Assembly: GCA_002343455.1 (NCBI GenBank)
Contig: DDSR01000006.1
Coordinates: forward strand, 4,462 to 15,816
DNA length: 11,355 nt
From: Deltaproteobacteria bacterium UBA2385
Lineage (GTDB): Bacteria; Myxococcota_A; UBA796; UBA2385
Direction: 5' to 3'
Below, piece after piece: positions 10,229-11,355 of the stretch; the first letter of the stretch is position 1, and each line of letters begins with the position of its first letter. A program made the translations under genes and the position numbers. The notes beneath the pieces were generated by a model. That model did no database searches. It was not told the origin of the DNA and saw nothing but the letters and a program-made list of their open reading frames with translations.

Positions 10229-11281
10229 TCAACCCCTCGCGTGCACCGCCGCCAGCATCCCGCAGGCCGAGCTCTGGTCCTGCCCCACCGAGTAGCGGCG
10301 CACCAGCGGCACCCCGAGTACCTGCAGCCGGTCCAGGAAGCCCCGCAGCTCCTCAGGGCCGGCGCGCCGAAAGCCATCCGGTCGGGCGTCGTTGACGTCG
10401 ATCAGGTTGATGCGCAGGGGCAGCTCGCCGAGCAGCGTGCGCAGGCCCTCGACCTCGTCCTCGCCGGTGTTGACGCCGCCGATCACCACCCAGGCGACGG
10501 TCGTGCGGTCCTGCGCCACCTCGGAGTACTCCCGGATCGCGGCGACCAGCTCGCTCAGCTCGGTCCGCCCGGCAACAGGAAGCAGCTCTGCCCGCCGCGC
10601 CGCCACCGTCGAGGTCAGCGAGACGATCAGCTTGTAGGGCTGCCGCTCCCGCGTGTAGCGCCGGATCTGCGGGACCAGCCCGACCGTCGAGATGGTGATG
10701 TTCTCCTTGGCGATCCGCCCGCCAGCGGGGTCGGAGAGCACCCGCGCCGTCTGGATGACGGCCTCGTAGGAGTGAAAGGGCTCGCCCTGCCCCATGAAGA
10801 CGGCGCCGCTGACCCGACCGGGGGCCTCGTCGCGCACCGTGAGGAAGGCCGAGACGATCTCCCAGGGAGCGAGGTTGCGGCTGAGGCCCAGGCGTCCGGT
10901 CGCGCAGAAGGCGCACTGCATGGCGCAGCCGACCTGCGAGGAGAGGCAGACGGTGAAGTGGTCGGGCTTGTGCAGGCCGATGCGCACGGCCTCGGAGAGG
11001 GCGCCGTCGGGCGAGCGGAAGAGGTAGCGGACGCTCTTGCCCTCCTGATCGGGGACGCGCTGCAGCACTTCGAGGCGGTCCCAGGTCGTGTGCTGGCGCA
11101 GCGCGGCGACCAGGGCCTTGCGGGGCTCCCGCCGGGGCGTCGGGTCCGACGAGCCCTCCGAGATCACCCGGGAGAGCACCTGGCGGGCCTCGGTCAGCGA
11201 GCAGCGCTCGCCCTGGGCCTCCAGGTGCGCGACGAGGTCGGCGGGCAGCAGGCCGAGGAGGTTGAGCGGGGCGGTGGGCAT
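10229..11281 (-). CDS. rlmN: RlmN-family radical SAM 23S rRNA methyltransferase (divergent)
   Basis: The protein has 350 residues from ATG 11281, which has GAGGG (11286-11290) four bases upstream; an in-frame TTG at 11314 would add eleven residues but lacks this signal. The radical SAM motif CAMQCAFC gives cluster ligands C119, C123 and C126. C112, seven residues before, and C340 in SSACGML correspond to the two catalytic cysteines of RlmN. Other family marks are SSQVGC, ATGRLGLSRNLAPWEI, ITISTVGLVPQI and INLIDVND. RlmN methylates C2 of A2503 in 23S rRNA (and some tRNA) by transferring a methyl group carried on the C-terminal cysteine. Deviations are GQGEPF instead of GMGEPL and SLTS in place of the SLHA motif. 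It may therefore be a second, specialised paralogue rather than the main RlmN. It converges on the lipoprotein genes. Confidence 0.85.
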   Translation of the reverse strand: MPTAPLNLLGLLPADLVAHLEAQGERCSLTEARQVLSRVISEGSSDPTPRREPRKALVAALRQHTTWDRLEVLQRVPDQEGKSVRYLFRSPDGALSEAVRIGLHKPDHFTVCLSSQVGCAMQCAFCATGRLGLSRNLAPWEIVSAFLTVRDEAPGRVSGAVFMGQGEPFHSYEAVIQTARVLSDPAGGRIAKENITISTVGLVPQIRRYTRERQPYKLIVSLTSTVAARRAELLPVAGRTELSELVAAIREYSEVAQDRTTVAWVVIGGVNTGEDEVEGLRTLLGELPLRINLIDVNDARPDGFRRAGPEELRGFLDRLQVLGVPLVRRYSVGQDQSSACGMLAAVHARG

Positions 11282-11355
11282 CGGGCCCTCGCTAACGCGG
11301 CCGCGCCGTGCCAATCTCTGCGAAAGCTGCCGGTGGGGCTGGGGCCTCGCCGGCC

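Noticed and set aside
11282..11314. TTG start at 11314 adding eleven residues to the RlmN-like protein
   Set aside because: ATG 11281 has GAGGG directly upstream, and the extra residues are not needed to cover the RlmN N-terminal domain.

Overview
The window is about 11.4 kb of GC-rich bacterial DNA. Most of it is near 70% G+C, with a distinctly poorer stretch from about 8,330 to 10,200. The GC-rich codon use, the five predicted lipoproteins (several Cys-rich or with Asp/Gly linkers) and the mix of gene families suggest a Myxococcota or related deltaproteobacterial chromosome. That assignment is inference; no marker gene fixes the taxon.

Layout from left to right. (1) Positions 1-1256, plus strand: the C-terminal end of a DEAD-box RNA helicase with a DbpA-type RNA-binding tail, a YhbY-family ribosome-assembly protein, and a small Cys-rich lipoprotein that starts in a 4-base overlap. 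This looks like one transcription unit. (2) Positions 1271-2810, minus strand: a lipoprotein followed by a CzcD-like cation diffusion facilitator with a perfectly alternating His N-terminus; a hairpin lies between the two genes. (3) Positions 2811-2976: a divergent intergenic region with inverted repeats and a tandem 17-base duplication. (4) Positions 2977-3441, plus strand: a small lipoprotein. (5) Positions 3520-7128, plus strand: a tight three-gene unit for oxidative lipid chemistry, made of a three-His-box fatty acid desaturase, a GMC flavin oxidoreductase with an N-terminal helical domain, and a cytosolic YceI-like protein overlapping the GMC stop codon. (6) Positions 7253-10164, plus strand: a four-gene unit of unknown function, made of a small beta-rich protein, a protein with a helical N-terminus, an HExxH zinc-peptidase domain and two C-terminal membrane segments, and two paralogous lipoproteins. 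(7) Positions 10229-11281, minus strand: an RlmN-family radical SAM 23S rRNA methyltransferase that converges on the previous unit.

The most interesting part is region 6. G+C falls sharply inside the peptidase gene, between its helical N-terminal half and its catalytic C-terminal half, and stays low through the two lipoproteins. A conserved leader joined to a foreign catalytic tail plus small downstream partners is the arrangement expected of a polymorphic toxin whose tail and immunity genes were swapped as a cassette. My working hypothesis is a zinc-metallopeptidase toxin with two duplicated lipoprotein immunity proteins, and the 139-residue protein as a possible adaptor or carrier. None of these roles is proven by the sequence.

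I saw no tRNA, rRNA, CRISPR array, transposase or insertion sequence. No stretch of more than 300 bases lacks a gene.
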